Counted from the stretch's first letter, positions 1 to 9,739 are shown. The stretch: 64,000 bases of DNA from Gordonia sp. SID5947 (GCF_009862785.1 NZ_WWHU01000001.1:4836001-4900000), one strand, 5' to 3'. A program made the numbers and translations. The notes: generated by a model not told the origin, from the letters alone.

Positions 1-35
1 GGGTCGAGGGCCCCGCGATGGCTCCCGACCGCGCC

Positions 36-95
36 CGCGACATCATTTCGTTCCCGCGACCTCGATCGATGGCGCAGAAACGAAATGATGTCGCG
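36..95. repeat. Long-armed inverted repeat downstream of narK
   Basis: Two perfect 17-base arms (36-52 and 79-95; core GACATCATTTCG) are separated by 26 bases. The element lies 13 bases past the narK stop, so it could act as a transcription terminator for the nar operon. It has no T tract, and the long loop is not typical of an intrinsic terminator. A dispersed extragenic palindrome or a protein-binding site are the alternatives. Confidence 0.6.
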
Positions 96-107
96 CGACG
101 GGCCGCG

Positions 108-1328
108 TCAGCCGGTGGTCTCGGGGTCGGGCCGGCGCTTGATCCCGAAGATGGTGAAGACCAATGCGCATGCGGCGGTGATCACCAGCAGGACCAGCCC
201 GACCGTGTAACTGTGTGCCTCCGCGTTGTACGTCGCGCCCATCACAAGGGGCGGGAAGAACCCGCCGAGGCCACCCGCTGCGCCGACGATGCCGGTCACC
301 GAACCGACGCGGGCCGTGGGGGCGTCGCGCGCCACCCAGCTGAACACCGAACCGGAACCGAGCCCCATGCATACGGCCATCAGTACGAGGTCGAGACCGG
401 CGGGGAACTCCAGCGGCGGCTGCGTGATCATCCACACCGCGAGCAGCGCGGCGCCCGCAGTGGATATCGCGGTGATGAGGCGCGGTCCGAACCGGTCCGA
501 CAGCATGCCGCCGACGGGCCGTGCGATGACCGCGGCCACCGCGAATCCGGCCGTGCGCGTACCGGCCGCCTGCAGGTCGAAATCGTAGATGTCCTTCAGG
601 TATGTCGGCAGGTAGGTGGAGAAGGCGACGAAGCCGCCGAACGTCGCGGCGTAGAGGAAGCCCATCTGCCAGGTGATCGGCAGCTTGGCGGCCGCCACGA
701 GTTTCGGCGCCACCGCATCGCGATTCGGTTTCCATTGCGGCGCGTCGTGCATGAACATCCAGACGATGACCGCGACGACGATCAAGGCCACCGCGATGAT
801 GACATGGGTCGCGACATATCCGAACCAACTCACGAACCGTGGCGTGAAGAACGCCGAGAGCGCGGTGCCGCCCATTCCCGCGCCGAAGATGCCGGTCGCG
901 AAACCACGCTTGGACGGGTCATACCAGGCGTTCACAAAGGGGATGCCGACCGCGAACGTGGTGCCGGCGATGCCGAGGAAGAACCCGACGATGAGCAACA
1001 TCGGGTACGAACCGATCTCGCCGGCCACGGCCACGAGGATGACGAACGGCGCGGTCACCACCAGCAGGACGGGGAACATCAGCCGCCCGCCGTATCGGTC
1101 GGTGAGCGCGCCGGTCAGAATTCGACCGACCGATCCGACGATGATGGGGATGGCGACGAGGACCGACTTCTGCGTCGACGACAGATCCAGGACGTCCGAA
1201 TACCGCACGCCCAGTGGTGCGATCAGGTTCCACGCCCAGAAGCTGATGGTGAAGGCGAGCGTGGCGAGGAACAGATTCAGGCTCTGTCCGGCTCGCAACG
1301 CGGCGGGGGTGGGGGTCGCTGTGGTCAT
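108..1328 (-). CDS. narK: NarK-type nitrate/nitrite transporter (MFS)
   Basis: This 406-residue membrane protein of the major facilitator superfamily belongs to the nitrate/nitrite porter family. About 12 hydrophobic segments are visible, with a motif-A-like loop (GRILTGALTDRYGGR) after the second. It probably imports nitrate for the NarGHI reductase and/or exports nitrite. I chose the ATG at 1328 over the upstream in-frame start at 1361 because it overlaps the narI stop by four bases (ATGA), which suggests translational coupling. It is the last gene of narGHJI-narK, and that context supports the nitrate role. Whether it is a proton symporter or a nitrate/nitrite antiporter cannot be told from the sequence. 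Confidence 0.93.
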   Translation of the reverse strand: MTTATPTPAALRAGQSLNLFLATLAFTISFWAWNLIAPLGVRYSDVLDLSSTQKSVLVAIPIIVGSVGRILTGALTDRYGGRLMFPVLLVVTAPFVILVAVAGEIGSYPMLLIVGFFLGIAGTTFAVGIPFVNAWYDPSKRGFATGIFGAGMGGTALSAFFTPRFVSWFGYVATHVIIAVALIVVAVIVWMFMHDAPQWKPNRDAVAPKLVAAAKLPITWQMGFLYAATFGGFVAFSTYLPTYLKDIYDFDLQAAGTRTAGFAVAAVIARPVGGMLSDRFGPRLITAISTAGAALLAVWMITQPPLEFPAGLDLVLMAVCMGLGSGSVFSWVARDAPTARVGSVTGIVGAAGGLGGFFPPLVMGATYNAEAHSYTVGLVLLVITAACALVFTIFGIKRRPDPETTG

Positions 1329-2071
1329 CGTTGCCGATCCTTGGTTCCGACGGGCGCCCAACCGGGCCGGGCGGTACGGCTACCGGGAGCCTGTGCGGCG
1401 TCTCGGCTCCGATAGACGATGTAGGGCCGGAACAGGTAGTGCACCGGCGCTGTGAATGCGTGGACGAGGCGCGTGAACGGCACCATCGCGAACACCAGCA
1501 TCCCCACGAGGACATGGATGTGGAAGCGCAAGGGCGCCTCGCCCATCGCGTGCACGTCGGGCTGAAGGTAGAAGATCGAGCGGAACCAAGGTGAGACGGT
1601 CTCGCGGTAGTTCACGCCCTCGGCCCCCGGGACGGTGCCGATCAGCGTGATGTACACGCCGAGGATCAGCGCCGCGGTGAGCACCACGTACATGACCTTG
1701 TCGTTGGCGGTGGTTGCCATGAACACCGGACCGGAGCGACGTCGCCGATAGATCAGGATGGCGATGCCGCTGAGGGTGGCGACCCCCGCGATCAATCCGA
1801 AGACGGCAGCCGTCACGTGGTACATGTCCTCGGACACGCCGATGGCATCGGTCCACGATTCGGGAATCACCAAACCCATTGCGTGACCGATGATCACCAC
1901 CAGGATCCCGAAGTGGAAGAGCGGGGACCCGATACGCAGCAGCCGGGACTCGTAGAGTTCCGAGGAGCGCGTCGTCCAGCCGAACTTGTCGTAGTGATAC
2001 CGCCAGACGGTGCCGCCGATCAGCAGCACCAACGTCACATAGGGCAGGACTCCCCACAACACCACGTCCAT
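1325..2071 (-). CDS. narI: Respiratory nitrate reductase gamma subunit NarI
   Basis: The 248-residue cytochrome b subunit anchors NarGH to the membrane and oxidises menaquinol, passing electrons to NarH. Five hydrophobic helices are visible. H53 and H63 have the 10-residue spacing of the known NarI haem ligands, and a C-terminal pair (in FHIHV and LVHAF) is 18 residues apart as in E. coli NarI. It starts 3 bases after the narJ stop and its own stop overlaps narK. Length is close to the usual 225-245 residues. Confidence 0.96.
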   Translation of the reverse strand: MDVVLWGVLPYVTLVLLIGGTVWRYHYDKFGWTTRSSELYESRLLRIGSPLFHFGILVVIIGHAMGLVIPESWTDAIGVSEDMYHVTAAVFGLIAGVATLSGIAILIYRRRRSGPVFMATTANDKVMYVVLTAALILGVYITLIGTVPGAEGVNYRETVSPWFRSIFYLQPDVHAMGEAPLRFHIHVLVGMLVFAMVPFTRLVHAFTAPVHYLFRPYIVYRSRDAAQAPGSRTARPGWAPVGTKDRQR

Positions 2072-2074
2072 GAT

Positions 2075-2752
2075 CTACCCGACCTCGTCGAACACGCCCG
2101 CTCGCGGCGCCGTGGGGGAGATCGGAAGGAGCCTCGGGTCGTACGGTTCGAGACCCACTGATTCGACGGGTGGCGGCGCCCCCTGCATGGCCATCACGGC
2201 GCGACGATCCGCGGGCGATTCGCCGGGGAGGGTTGCGCATACGGCGGTGACGACATCGGCATAAGGGGTGCGCCGTTCGACGAGCGACAGGCGCAGGAGT
2301 TCGAGAGCCGGCCGATGCTCTTGCAGGAGGTGGGTGCCCGCATCCGAATCGACCCGTGCCGCGAACTCCAGCACGATCGGGAGATGGTCGGGCAGCTCAC
2401 CACGCAGGTCGACCACGAAACCGCTGTCCCGATACTGCTTCTTGAACACACCGAGTTCCTCGCCGCGTCTGCGGGTGTCGCCTGCGGTCCAATACGACAG
2501 GTAGAGCGTGTGTTTGCGAGAGAGGTCGAAAAGATCGATGTAGTCCTGACGCAAGACCTTCGGATCGGAATCCCGCAGGTGTCCGACGAAGGTCCGGAGC
2601 CCGGCGATCGGCTCGTCCGCCGGCTGTTCGCAGAGTGCGGCATCGAGCAGCGGAGCCATGGCTAGGGTGTCGTCGTCGGGGTAGCCCAGACACACCGACG
2701 CCACCTGGCGGACCACCGCATGATCGGACGCACGGCGACGCGAGAATCTCAT
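2075..2752 (-). CDS. narJ: Nitrate reductase assembly chaperone NarJ
   Basis: This 225-residue cytoplasmic protein of the TorD/NarJ family is needed to insert the molybdenum cofactor into NarG and to hold NarGH until it docks on NarI. The helical N-terminal part (VVRQVASVCLGYPDDD) and the DYIDLFDLSRKHTLYLSYW segment are typical of NarJ. Its ATG overlaps the narH stop by four bases, and narI follows within 3 bases. It is not part of the final enzyme. Confidence 0.95.
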   Translation of the reverse strand: MRFSRRRASDHAVVRQVASVCLGYPDDDTLAMAPLLDAALCEQPADEPIAGLRTFVGHLRDSDPKVLRQDYIDLFDLSRKHTLYLSYWTAGDTRRRGEELGVFKKQYRDSGFVVDLRGELPDHLPIVLEFAARVDSDAGTHLLQEHRPALELLRLSLVERRTPYADVVTAVCATLPGESPADRRAVMAMQGAPPPVESVGLEPYDPRLLPISPTAPRAGVFDEVG

Positions 2753-4413
2753 GGTCGCTCCGATCGGTGCGGGAACATGCCGTCGGGGACGCCGTTGCCG
2801 TCCCAGTTGAGCAGGTTGGTCCGACCCGACATGCTCTCCGAACCCGCTGCGGTGTCGCTGGTCTGGCGCTGTCGCAGGGCGTGGAAGGTCTCCACCGAGA
2901 CCGGTGCCGGCCGTCCACTCGCCTCACCGAACGCGGACGATTCGAACATGCCAGGGCCCTCGTCGTAGTCCAGGGAGCAGCCGATCTCCTCGAGCTCGTG
3001 CGCCTGTTCGAGGTGGGCCGTCGGGATCACATAGCGCTCTTCGTACTTGGCGATCGCCATCAGCCGGTACATCTGGTAGATCTGCTCCTCGGTCATGCCG
3101 ACCCGTGCGGGGATCGATGCGTCGAGTTCGCGACCGAGGGTGACGTCCCGCATGTATGCGCGCATCGCCGCGAGCTTGCGGAGCACGCCTTCGATCACGC
3201 TGCTGTCGCCCGCGGTGAAGAGTTCGGCCAGGTAGTCGACCGGAATGCGCAGGGAGTCGATGGCGCCGAACAGATTTCGGTGATCCTCCGCGTCGTGCCC
3301 CTGCTCGGACAACAGGTCGACGATGGGAGACAGCGGCGGGACGTACCAGACCATCGGCATCGTGCGGTATTCCGGATGCAGCGGCAACGCGACCCGGTAT
3401 TTCTTGGCGAGGGCGTATACCGGCGAACGGCGGGCCGCGTCGAGCCAGTCGTCCGGGATGCCGCCGGCGCGTGCGGCCGCGATCACCTCGGGATCGTCCG
3501 GGTCCAGCATGAGATCAAGCTGTGCCTGATACAGGTCCTTCTCGTCCGGCACCGACGCCGCCGCCGCCACGGCGTCGGCGTCGTAGAGGAACAGTCCGAG
3601 ATACCGCAGCCGCCCCACGCAGGTCTCGGAGCACACCGTGGGAAGTCCCACCTCGATGCGCGGATAGCAGAGCGTGCACTTCTCGGCCTTGCCGGATTTG
3701 TGGTTGAAATAGATCTTCTTGTAGGGACATCCGGTGATGCACTGACGCCAGCCCCGGCAGCGGTCCTGGTCGACCAGGACGATCCCGTCCTCGGACCGCT
3801 TGTAGATCGCGCCCGACGGGCACGAGGCCATACACGACGGGTTGAGGCAGTGCTCGCAGATCCGTGGCAGATAGAACATGAACGTCTGTTCGAAACTGAA
3901 CTTGATCGCATCCTCGGACTCCCGCCGCAACTTCTCGACCACGGGATCGAGGCCGCCCATCTCGGGTGCCCCGCCCAGATTGTCGTCCCAGTTGGCCGAC
4001 CACGAGACCTTGGTGTCCTCGCCGGTGATCAGTGACTTGGGTCTGGCGACCGGGAAGTCGTCTCCCAGCGGCGCGTCGACGAGTGTCTGGTAGTCGTAGG
4101 TCCAGGGTTCGTAATAGTCGTCGAGGGTCGGTTGCACCGGGCTGGCGAAGAGCGTCAGCAACTTCTGCAGCCGACCGCCGGTGCGGAGCCGGAGCCGGCC
4201 CTTCTTGTCCAGATGCCAGCCACCCCGCCACTGCTCCTGATCTTCGTAGCGGCGCGGATAGCCCTGGCCTGGGCGGGTTTCGACGTTGTTGAACCAGACA
4301 TACTCGGTGCCTGCCCGGTTCGTCCACGCCTGCTTGCAGGTGACCGAACACGTATGACACCCGATGCACTTGTCGAGGTTCATCACCATGCCCATCTGGG
4401 CCATGACGCGCAT
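2749..4413 (-). CDS. narH: Nitrate reductase beta subunit NarH (iron-sulfur)
   Basis: The 554-residue electron-transfer subunit carries four Fe-S clusters between NarI haem and NarG. The Cys groups are visible: C16-x2-C19-x2-C22-x3-C26, then CEHCLNPSCMASC, CRGWRQCITGC and CTLCYP...CSETC. The Trp in CRGW replaces a Cys, as expected for the 3Fe-4S cluster. The open frame runs far upstream to 5859, but the real start is the ATG at 4413, preceded by AGGAGGTGA and overlapping the narG stop by one base (TGATG). The upstream extension is non-coding read-through opposite to no known domain. Confidence 0.97.
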   Translation of the reverse strand: MRVMAQMGMVMNLDKCIGCHTCSVTCKQAWTNRAGTEYVWFNNVETRPGQGYPRRYEDQEQWRGGWHLDKKGRLRLRTGGRLQKLLTLFASPVQPTLDDYYEPWTYDYQTLVDAPLGDDFPVARPKSLITGEDTKVSWSANWDDNLGGAPEMGGLDPVVEKLRRESEDAIKFSFEQTFMFYLPRICEHCLNPSCMASCPSGAIYKRSEDGIVLVDQDRCRGWRQCITGCPYKKIYFNHKSGKAEKCTLCYPRIEVGLPTVCSETCVGRLRYLGLFLYDADAVAAAASVPDEKDLYQAQLDLMLDPDDPEVIAAARAGGIPDDWLDAARRSPVYALAKKYRVALPLHPEYRTMPMVWYVPPLSPIVDLLSEQGHDAEDHRNLFGAIDSLRIPVDYLAELFTAGDSSVIEGVLRKLAAMRAYMRDVTLGRELDASIPARVGMTEEQIYQMYRLMAIAKYEERYVIPTAHLEQAHELEEIGCSLDYDEGPGMFESSAFGEASGRPAPVSVETFHALRQRQTSDTAAGSESMSGRTNLLNWDGNGVPDGMFPHRSERP

Positions 4414-7400
4414 CAGTACGTCACCTCCTGACTGCGTTTCCGGATGGTCGAGACGATGTCGCGCTGGTTGCCCGCGGGTCCGAGATAGTTGAAGGCATAG
4501 GACAGTTGGGCGTAGCCGCCGATCATGTGCGTCGGCTTGACGAGCAACCGTGTCACCGAGTTGTGGATGCCGCCCCGGCGGCCGGTCGCCTCGGACTTCG
4601 GCACATCGATGGTGCGTTCCTGGGCATGATGGACGTAGCAGACCCCGTTCGGCATGCGGTGACTCACGATCGCGCGACACACCACCACCCCGTTCGCGTT
4701 GACACATTCGATCCAGTCGTTGTCGCGCACATCGATCGATGCCGCGTCGTCGGGGCTCAGCCAGGCCGTGGGCCCGCCGCGGGAGAGCGAGAGCATGAAG
4801 AGGTTGTCCTGGTACTCCGAGTGGATCGACCACTTCGAGTGGGGCGTCAGGTATCGAACCGTGATCTGCCGGGCGCCGTCGGGACCGAGCTTCGGCTCGC
4901 CGAACAGGCGGTGCATGTCCAGAGGTGGCCGGTAGATCGGAAGTGACTCGCCGATGTCGATCATCCAGTCGTGATCGAGGTAGAAGTGCATACGGCCCGT
5001 GAGGGTGTGAAAGGGCTTGAGTCGCTCGATGTTCACCGTGAACGGTGCATAGCGTCGTCCGCCCGTCTCCGATCCCGACCATTCCGGCGAGGTGATCACC
5101 GGCACCGGTGCCTGCTGGGTGTCGGCGAACCGGATCCGCTTCTCCTCGGACCCGCGGGCCAGATCGTCGAGCTGGAACCCGACACGCTGCTGGAGGCTGC
5201 GGAAACCCTGTACGGCGAGTTCGCCGTTCGTGGTTCCCGAGAGGGTGAGGATGGCCTCGGCGAGTTTCGCGTCGGTGTCGATCGCCGGTCGTCCGTCGCC
5301 CGCACCACCGAGCATGACCCCGTTCGATTCGGCGAGCTTTCGGGTCTGTTCGGTCAACTCGTAGGTCACGTTCTTCACGGTGAAGCCCAGTGAATCGGCG
5401 AGGGGGCCGATGGTCCCGAGCTTGTCTGCGATGGCTGTGTAGTCGCGTTCGACCACACTGAACTTCGGCATGTTGCGACCCGGTCGTGCCGGCACGGCTC
5501 CGTCGGAACCCCACCAGTCGGCCACCCGACCGTGCGGTTGGGCGATCTCGCCCGGGGTGTCGTGCTGCAGTGGGACGCTCACCAGGTCCCGGCGCACCCC
5601 GAGATGAGTGCGTGCCATCGCCGACAGCTTTGCGGCGAGCAGGTGGAACATCTCGAAGTCGGTCTTGGCCTCCCACGGCGGATCGATCGCGGGCGAGAAG
5701 GCATGCACGAAGGGATGCATGTCCGTCGACGACAGGTCGTGCTTCTCGTACCAGGTCGCCGCCGGGAACACCACGTCGGAGAGCAGAGTGGTCGACGTCA
5801 TGCGGAAGTCGGCCGACATCAGCAGGTCGAGCTTGCCTTCCGGTGCCTCGTCGCGCCACACGACGTCACGCGGACGCGGGGCGTCCGGATTCTCGGTGCC
5901 CAGCACATTGTGGTGGGTGCCGAGGAGGTGTCGCAGGAAGTACTCGTTGCCCTTCGCCGACGATCCCATCAGATTCGAGCGCCACAGCACCAGCGTGCGC
6001 GGCCAGTTCTCGGGTGCGTCGACGTCGGAGATCGCCGGGGTCAGATCGCCAGACGTGAGTCCCTGCGCGACATAGCTTCCGATGTCCTCGGCCTCGCCGC
6101 GGTCGACGGCGGCCTGCGCGGTCTCCGCGACGTCGAGCGGATTACTGGAGAACTGCGGATAGAACGGCATCCAGCCGAGGCGTGCGGATTGCGCGATCGC
6201 GTCGGCGGTGTGCGCGTGGTCGAGGACCCCGCGGGACAGGGGAGAGGTCAGGGAAGCCGCCGAATAGCCGTCGTTGCGCCACTGGTCGGTGTGCATGTAC
6301 CAGTAGGACGTACCGGTCATCGTGCGTGGCGGTCGCGTCCAGTCCAACCCGTTGGCGAGGGAGATCCAGCCGGTGATGGGCCGGCACTTCTCCTGCCCGA
6401 CGTAGTGCGCCCAGCCGCCGCCGTTGCGGCCCATGCAGCCGGTCAGGATCAGCAGCGACAAGATCGAGCGATAGGTGGCGTCGCCGTGGAACCACTGGCA
6501 GATCCCGGCACCCATGATGATCATCGAGCGGCCTTCGGATTCCTCGGCGTTCTCGGCGAATTCGCGCGCGATCCGGATCGCCGCTTCGGCGGGGACGCTG
6601 GTGATCTCGGCCTGCCACGCGGGTGTGTAGGGCGTGTCGACGTCGTCGTAGCCGCTGGGCCAGTCGCCGGGCAGATCGTCTCGGGCCACCCCGTACTGCG
6701 CGAGCATCAGGTCGAACACCGTGGTCACGAGGTGTCCGCCGACGCGACGGGCGGGAACGCCGCGACGCAGGACCGAACCGCTCCCGTCCGGCGCGTCGAA
6801 GGCAGGGAAGCACACCGGCACGGCTTTGGCGGACTCGCCGTACAGGGTGAGTGCCGGGACGACTCCGTCGAGGTCGAGATTCCATTGACCGACGCCCGAG
6901 TCGGCATAGCGGAATCCCATGGAACCGTTGGGCACCACCGGTTGTCCGGTCGCCTCGTCGAGGATCACCGTCTTCCAGACATCCTCCTCGGGAGCGACGC
7001 GTGCGTCGCCGAGCTCGTCGGCCGTCAGGAACTTGCCCGCCACGTAGTCCTGGTTCCCGTCGCCTTCGCGTTGCTCGAGGTGTATCAGGAACGGCAGGTC
7101 GGTGTAGGTGCGTACGTACTCGTCGAAAAACGACGTACGCCTGCGCACAAAGAACTCCGTCAGGATCACGTGGCCCATCGCCATGGCGAGTGCGGCATCG
7201 GTGCCGGCCTGCGCGGGTAGCCATTCGTCGGCGAACTTGGTGTTGTCGGCATAGTCGGGGCTGACCGTGACGATCTTGGTCCCCCGGTAGCGGACCTCGG
7301 CCATCCAGTGCGCGTCCGGCGTCCGGGTGACCGGCACGTTGGAGCCCCACATCATCAGATACGTAGCATCCCACCAGTCGCCCGATTCCGGAACGTCGGT

Positions 7401-8135
7401 CTGGTCGCCGAAGACCTGCGGGCTGGCGACCGGAAGGTCGGCGTACCAGTCGTAGAACGACGTCATCACCCCACCGATCAGCTGGATGAATCGTGTTCCG
7501 ACACAATGGGACACCATCGACATCGCCGGGATCGGGGAGAAGCCCGCGCACCGGTCGGGTCCGTAGGTCTTGATGGTGTGCACGTGGGCGGCCGCCGCGA
7601 TCTCGGTCGCCTCGTCCCACGAGACCCGGATCAGGCCGCCCTTGCCTCGTGCCTGCTGGTAGGACCGGCGACGCAACGGGTCTCCGACGACGTCGGCCCA
7701 GGCGAGGACCGGGTCACCGAGCCGCGCCCGCGCTTCCCGGTACATCTCCACCAGGACTCCGCGCGCGTACGGATGACGAACGCGGGTGGGGGAATAGGTG
7801 TACCAGGAGAACGCCGCGCCGCGCGGGCATCCGCGGGGCTCGTACTCGGGCCGGTCGGGTCCCACTGACGGGTAGTCGGTTTCCTGCGTCTCCCAGGTGA
7901 TGATGCCGTCTTTGACGTACACCTTCCAGGAGCAGGATCCGGTGCAGTTCACCCCGTGGGTCGACCGCACGATCTTGTCGTGGCTCCAGCGGTCGCGGTA
8001 GAAGACGTCGCCCGCACGCCCGCCGCGACGGAACACCGCACGGCCGTCGTCGCTCTCATCCCACCGGGTGAAGAACCTGCCGATGCCCAGCAGTGCCTTC
8101 GCCGCCTCGCCGTCAACTCCCGTAGATCGGCTCAC
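4413..8135 (-). CDS. narG: Nitrate reductase alpha subunit NarG (molybdopterin)
   Basis: The 1240-residue catalytic subunit reduces nitrate to nitrite at a bis-MGD molybdenum centre on the cytoplasmic side. The FS0 cluster ligands H60, C64, C68 and C103 are present (THGVNCTGSCSW and RGCPRG). The TRTPDAHW motif contains the Asp that coordinates Mo in NarG. Length is normal (about 1230-1250). There is no Tat motif, as expected for the cytoplasm-facing enzyme. It is the first gene of the operon, and the roughly 150 bases upstream should hold the promoter. Confidence 0.97.
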   Translation of the reverse strand: MSRSTGVDGEAAKALLGIGRFFTRWDESDDGRAVFRRGGRAGDVFYRDRWSHDKIVRSTHGVNCTGSCSWKVYVKDGIITWETQETDYPSVGPDRPEYEPRGCPRGAAFSWYTYSPTRVRHPYARGVLVEMYREARARLGDPVLAWADVVGDPLRRRSYQQARGKGGLIRVSWDEATEIAAAAHVHTIKTYGPDRCAGFSPIPAMSMVSHCVGTRFIQLIGGVMTSFYDWYADLPVASPQVFGDQTDVPESGDWWDATYLMMWGSNVPVTRTPDAHWMAEVRYRGTKIVTVSPDYADNTKFADEWLPAQAGTDAALAMAMGHVILTEFFVRRRTSFFDEYVRTYTDLPFLIHLEQREGDGNQDYVAGKFLTADELGDARVAPEEDVWKTVILDEATGQPVVPNGSMGFRYADSGVGQWNLDLDGVVPALTLYGESAKAVPVCFPAFDAPDGSGSVLRRGVPARRVGGHLVTTVFDLMLAQYGVARDDLPGDWPSGYDDVDTPYTPAWQAEITSVPAEAAIRIAREFAENAEESEGRSMIIMGAGICQWFHGDATYRSILSLLILTGCMGRNGGGWAHYVGQEKCRPITGWISLANGLDWTRPPRTMTGTSYWYMHTDQWRNDGYSAASLTSPLSRGVLDHAHTADAIAQSARLGWMPFYPQFSSNPLDVAETAQAAVDRGEAEDIGSYVAQGLTSGDLTPAISDVDAPENWPRTLVLWRSNLMGSSAKGNEYFLRHLLGTHHNVLGTENPDAPRPRDVVWRDEAPEGKLDLLMSADFRMTSTTLLSDVVFPAATWYEKHDLSSTDMHPFVHAFSPAIDPPWEAKTDFEMFHLLAAKLSAMARTHLGVRRDLVSVPLQHDTPGEIAQPHGRVADWWGSDGAVPARPGRNMPKFSVVERDYTAIADKLGTIGPLADSLGFTVKNVTYELTEQTRKLAESNGVMLGGAGDGRPAIDTDAKLAEAILTLSGTTNGELAVQGFRSLQQRVGFQLDDLARGSEEKRIRFADTQQAPVPVITSPEWSGSETGGRRYAPFTVNIERLKPFHTLTGRMHFYLDHDWMIDIGESLPIYRPPLDMHRLFGEPKLGPDGARQITVRYLTPHSKWSIHSEYQDNLFMLSLSRGGPTAWLSPDDAASIDVRDNDWIECVNANGVVVCRAIVSHRMPNGVCYVHHAQERTIDVPKSEATGRRGGIHNSVTRLLVKPTHMIGGYAQLSYAFNYLGPAGNQRDIVSTIRKRSQEVTY

Positions 8136-8232
8136 ACTCGAAAACCATACGGTTCTTTGGTCTCCGAAAGGTGAAATGTCGGAAATCGGATGATGACCAA
8201 CGGTCTTCCGCCACCTTTGACCGCCAACCGAT

Positions 8233-8262
8233 GTTCACCCGGCGGTCGGCCGGAGGTGAAAC
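8233..8262. promoter_or_regulatory. Imperfect inverted repeat between the cupin gene and narG
   Basis: GTTCACC (8233-8239) faces GGTGAAAC (8255-8262), and the GC-rich inner arms also pair. It lies 28-57 bases past the stop of the cupin gene and about 100 bases upstream of narG. It may be a terminator for the cupin transcript or an operator for nar. I could not match it to a named regulator. Confidence 0.35.
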
Positions 8263-8289
8263 TCGGTATCGGAACGGCGGCGGATGCGA

Positions 8290-8619
8290 TCAGCCTGTGA
8301 CCACGGTCAGCAGCACGGCGGAGTCCTGCTGAGCCGTAAGGCCGTGTCGCTCGCGCGGAATGGCGAGTAGATCGCCGTCGACGCCCTGCCACTGCGCCTG
8401 CGATGTCGAGAGGGTCACGTGACCGCGCAGTACCTGCAGACTGGCCTCGCCGGGGCTTTCGTGATCGGTCAGGCCGTGGCCGGCCACGAGGGCGATGACC
8501 GTCTGGCGCAGGTGGTGGTCGGCGCTGCCGTAGAGCGTCTGTGCGGCGCGACCGCTGCGCGCGGAGTGGGCGGTGGTGAGGAGTTGGTCGACGAGTTCGG
8601 GAAGGCGGGTGGCATCCAT
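8290..8619 (-). CDS. Small cupin-domain protein
   Basis: This protein has about 109 residues. The sequence VIALVAGHGLTDHESPGEASLQVLRGHVTL resembles the first cupin motif with partial metal-ligand conservation, followed by DLLAIPRERHGLTAQQDSAVLLTVV, which fits the second motif. Proteins of this kind are soluble small-molecule or stress-related proteins of unassigned function. The ATG at 8619 was chosen; the open frame extends to 8703, but that would overlap the upstream sugar dehydrogenase gene by 56 bases. It probably shares a transcript with that gene, 28 bases away. No clear Shine-Dalgarno sequence is seen. Confidence 0.65.
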   Translation of the reverse strand: MDATRLPELVDQLLTTAHSARSGRAAQTLYGSADHHLRQTVIALVAGHGLTDHESPGEASLQVLRGHVTLSTSQAQWQGVDGDLLAIPRERHGLTAQQDSAVLLTVVTG

Positions 8620-8647
8620 GACATCAACTGTGGCAGCTGACAGTCGG

Positions 8648-9739
8648 TCACACGGTGACTTGCAGAATCCGATCGTCACCCGCGTCGGGCCGTCCGCGTC
8701 CATCGGTGTTGCTGGTGCCGATCCACAGCGAGCCGTCGGGTGCGGCCGCGACCGAGCGAAGGCGGCCGTGGCTTTCCGCCAGCATCGCCACCGGTACGCC
8801 GGCGGCTCCGTCGCCGTCGAGCGGTACGCGCCACAGGCGGCGGCCGCGCAGGGCCGCCACGTACGCCGTGCTGCCGACGAACGCGAGTCCCGCCGGTGAG
8901 GCCTCGTCGGTCGTCCAGGTCACCGCAGGTGCGATGAAACGGGTGTCGTCGCCGTTCCGCGTCTCGCGGCCTTCCACCTGCGGCCACCCGTAGTTGCCCC
9001 CGCGCCGGATGACGTTGAGCTCGTCCTGGACGTCCTGACCGAATTCGGTTGCCCACAGACGCCCGGCGGCGTCGAAGGCAAGCCCTTCGACGTTGCGGTG
9101 CCCGTACGACCAGATCTCGTTCCCGAACGGGTTGTCCGACGGCGGGCGCCCGTCGCGACCAAGGCGCAGGATCTTGCCGTTGAGCTCACGCAGATCCTGC
9201 GCCACGTCGCGCTGGGCGGCGTCGCCGACCGCAACGTACAGGTATCCGTCGGGTCCCACGGTTATCGCGCCACCGTGATGGTTGTAGGCGGCTTCGAGTC
9301 CGGTGAGCAGCGGGCGGGGCGAACTGGTGCGGCGGCCGTCGAAGTCCAGCCGGACCAATCGGTTGTCCTCGTCGGATGTGTAGTAGACGAAGACGGTTGT
9401 CTCGTCTCCGGGCGCGATCGCGATGCCCTGCAGGCCGCCTTCGCCGCGCGGGGCCACGTCCGGCACGTCACCGACCGTCACCACGGACCCATCCGGCGTG
9501 ACCCGCGCGATGGTGGCATCGTCGCGCTGGGTGACCAATGCGCTCCCGTCACGCAGGAAGCCGATCGCCCACGGCACGTTCAGGCCTTCGGCGATCACCG
9601 TCACTCTGCCCGCGCCGGGCTCCGGCGGAGGTGAGGACGGCGATGGCGTCGACGACGCGCCGGTCTCCCGGGCGCACGCGACCGCCGCGACGGACAGACC
9701 CGCGACTGCTCCGATGGTGAGGAACTGGCGCCGGTCCAT
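8648..9739 (-). CDS. Exported PQQ-type sugar dehydrogenase lipoprotein
   Basis: The 363-residue protein is a soluble aldose dehydrogenase-like beta-propeller (GSDH family). The N-terminus MDRRQFLTIG carries a Tat twin-arginine motif and ends in a lipobox (VAAVAC), so it is predicted to be exported folded and lipid-anchored. Family segments include LNVPWAIGFL, the catalytic-type YNHHGG, YGHRNVEGLAF and NYGWPQVEG. The enzyme class oxidises aldoses with PQQ, but many actinobacterial members have no proven cofactor or substrate. The open frame extends upstream to 10243; the start at 9739 is set by the signal peptide. It is divergent from the EthD gene, with 94 bases between them. Confidence 0.88.
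   Translation of the reverse strand: MDRRQFLTIGAVAGLSVAAVACARETGASSTPSPSSPPPEPGAGRVTVIAEGLNVPWAIGFLRDGSALVTQRDDATIARVTPDGSVVTVGDVPDVAPRGEGGLQGIAIAPGDETTVFVYYTSDEDNRLVRLDFDGRRTSSPRPLLTGLEAAYNHHGGAITVGPDGYLYVAVGDAAQRDVAQDLRELNGKILRLGRDGRPPSDNPFGNEIWSYGHRNVEGLAFDAAGRLWATEFGQDVQDELNVIRRGGNYGWPQVEGRETRNGDDTRFIAPAVTWTTDEASPAGLAFVGSTAYVAALRGRRLWRVPLDGDGAAGVPVAMLAESHGRLRSVAAAPDGSLWIGTSNTDGRGRPDAGDDRILQVTV

Noticed and set aside
4414..5859. N-terminal extension of NarH by about 480 residues
   Set aside because: It overlaps narG in another frame; the ATG at 4413 has a strong ribosome-binding site and the family N-terminus.
8136..8289. GlnR or FNR/Crp site before narG
   Set aside because: Partial matches only; no site fits a consensus well enough to name a regulator.
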